In this document: positions 62,874-64,000 of the stretch, one piece after another
Position numbering within the stretch: the stretch's first letter is position 1
How the letters are laid out: each line of letters begins with the position of its first letter
Source of the DNA: Clostridium sp. AM22-11AC
GTDB taxonomy: Bacteria > Bacillota > Clostridia > Lachnospirales > Lachnospiraceae
Direction of reading: 5' to 3'
DNA: 64,000 nucleotides
Assembly: GCF_003473545.1 (NCBI RefSeq)
Contig: NZ_QUCM01000018.1
Span: 12,765 to 76,764, forward strand
Notes under the pieces: generated by a model
Database searches by the model: none
What the model was told of the DNA's origin: nothing
The model's input: the letters and a program-made list of their open reading frames with translations, nothing else
Made by a program: the position numbers and the translations under genes

Positions 62874-63899
62874 CTATTTTTTTGAAATTGCAAGAGGTTT
62901 TTTAACCATTTTTCTCATTTTCAGAATAATCCCCGCCTTTTCAAAATCCCGTCTGGCCTGGGTCACCTGCCGGATATGGCTTTCTACTGTGGTGCAGCAG
63001 CCACCAACAGCTGTAGCTCCATTCTGGAAATAAGATAAAGCATAGTCATAAAAAGTGCGCTTATCATTGGTTCCATGCCAGGTCTTTGTGACTGGGTCAT
63101 ATTCTTCTCCGCTGTTTGGGTATACCGCAATAGGCAGATCTGTAGCGGTCCGAAATTCCCGGATCAGACTGACTATATATGCCGGTTTGGTGCAATTAAC
63201 TCCTATCATTTTCAGATGAGGATACTTATGGGGATCCCGGGAAAATGCTCTTGCACACTCTGCAATCTTTGTGCCCTCATTAATGTGTTTATCATCCCCA
63301 CAGGAGAAACTGATCCAGTAATCTGCCCCCATTTCTTCCGCGATTTTAGCCTCTACAAGTGCCTCTCTCAAAGAAGGCTGTGTTTCAAGCAGAAGCAGAT
63401 CTGCCCCTGCTTCCCACAAAAGCTCCATTCTGTGCTTATGAAATTCATAAAGAGTCTCTTCGGACACTTCATAATGCCCCCGATATTCTGAGCCATCTGC
63501 CAGATATGCCCCATATGGGCCTACACTTGCCAGGCACAGCGGCCAGGTATGGCCTGCTTTTTCTCCTTCTTCCTGCCACCACTCTTCTCTCGCTTTCAAA
63601 AAGATCTCAACACTTTTGGCGATCAGTTCTTCTGCCTGTTCTTTTGTATATCCAATGTCCATTAGTCCCGGAACTGTTGCCTGATAGCTACAGGTTATCC
63701 CGCAGTCCGCCCCTGCCTTAAAATAATTTTTATGGACCTGTTTCACCATTTCCGGCTGATCAGCTAAAACTTTTGCAGTCCACAGTTTTGTATTTAAGTC
63801 TATCCCCATATTTTCAAGAGGTGTAGACATGGCTCCATCCAATACAAGCAACGGTGATACTGCCAGTGTTTCCTCTAAAGTTGTGCGTTTAAAAGTCAT
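62874..63899 (-). CDS. mmuM: Homocysteine S-methyltransferase family protein
   Basis: 341 aa from the ATG at 63899 (GGGAG about 9 nt upstream; the frame opens at a TTG two codons earlier). Methyl-transfer barrel with LVLDGAMSTPLENMGID (about 20), LLLLETQPSLREAL (about 165), IGVNCTKPAYI (about 230) and AVGGCCTT (about 300); the Cys in VNC and the CC pair bind the zinc that activates homocysteine. The methyl donor is probably S-methylmethionine or SAM, since no cobalamin domain is present. Single gene with a stop just before the FMN riboswitch. Confidence 0.9.
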   Translation of the reverse strand: MTFKRTTLEETLAVSPLLVLDGAMSTPLENMGIDLNTKLWTAKVLADQPEMVKQVHKNYFKAGADCGITCSYQATVPGLMDIGYTKEQAEELIAKSVEIFLKAREEWWQEEGEKAGHTWPLCLASVGPYGAYLADGSEYRGHYEVSEETLYEFHKHRMELLWEAGADLLLLETQPSLREALVEAKIAEEMGADYWISFSCGDDKHINEGTKIAECARAFSRDPHKYPHLKMIGVNCTKPAYIVSLIREFRTATDLPIAVYPNSGEEYDPVTKTWHGTNDKRTFYDYALSYFQNGATAVGGCCTTVESHIRQVTQARRDFEKAGIILKMRKMVKKPLAISKK

Positions 63900-64000
63900 G
63901 AGCAAAATCTCCCTTCTCCGTTGTATCTCTTCCGATCAATTACACACATTATACACTATTTTTGTTACCACTACATCATCTTATAACGATTTTAATCCAA

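Noticed and set aside
1..64000. CRISPR arrays, tRNA genes, insertion sequences, prophage genes, toxin-antitoxin pairs
   Set aside because: I looked for regularly spaced repeats, cloverleaf sequences, transposase or integrase motifs and small paired genes and found none that could be supported.

Overview
The window is a gene-dense chromosomal segment of an anaerobic Firmicute, most likely a gut-type Lachnospiraceae (class Clostridia). I base this on the moderate GC content, strong AGGAGG ribosome-binding sites, TTGACA/TATAAT promoters, a tryptophan T-box, an FMN riboswitch, a dgt-dnaG-rpoD-trmK-nif3 block, the Trp ABC transporter trpXYP, a YbhJ-type hydratase beside citrate synthase and NAD-type isocitrate dehydrogenase, and a hexuronate catabolic cluster. 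The genus cannot be settled from the sequence alone. I see no phage, insertion sequence, CRISPR array, tRNA or 5S/16S/23S rRNA; the one large RNA gene is RNase P RNA.

Layout. 1-3.4 kb: 3' part of an endonuclease Q gene, a PrpF-family isomerase and a divergent LysR regulator. 3.4-8.1 kb: hydratase, citrate synthase and isocitrate dehydrogenase, the oxidative half of the TCA cycle leading to 2-oxoglutarate. 8.1-15.2 kb: EF-G-like GTPase, a hybrid histidine kinase with an OmpR-type regulator, and a CitMHS citrate transporter. 15.3-21.8 kb: a UvrA paralogue without the UvrB-binding domain, then aroF-tyrA-aroA. 21.9-30 kb: ATC-hydrolase-family protein and Ogt; aldehyde and iron alcohol dehydrogenases; a MocR regulator divergent from an HsdA-like SDR, an NTF2-like protein and a nitroreductase; a ZIP transporter. 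30-35 kb: a cytidylate-kinase-like protein, T-box-controlled trpXYP and an unknown lipoprotein. 35.4-43.7 kb: hexuronate catabolism (two KDG kinases, KDPG aldolase, IclR and LacI regulators, altronate dehydratase, uronate isomerase). 43.8-52.3 kb: NiaR, RNase P RNA, nucleoside kinase, Nif3, TrmK, RpoD, DnaG, dGTPase. 52.5-58.8 kb: a TRAP transporter with a YhcH protein, a ketopantoate-reductase-like enzyme, a cyclase-family hydrolase and a divergent GntR regulator. 58.9-63.9 kb: riboflavin genes under an FMN riboswitch, and a homocysteine methyltransferase.

How it works together. UxaC, UxaA, KdgK and Eda take hexuronates to pyruvate and glyceraldehyde 3-phosphate; only the reductase step (UxaB type) is absent from the window. 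Their promoters carry candidate LacI and IclR operators. The TRAP cluster looks like a self-contained uptake and catabolism unit for an unidentified sugar acid or lactone, with GTATAC hexamers in both divergent promoters.

The most novel material is non-coding: a repeated two-hairpin element with an outer stem that differs completely between copies yet stays paired (35194-35240 and 43692-43741), a ~200-nt imperfect palindrome between aroF and tyrA (19119-19321), and a family of TTACAGTTCAGC hairpins.
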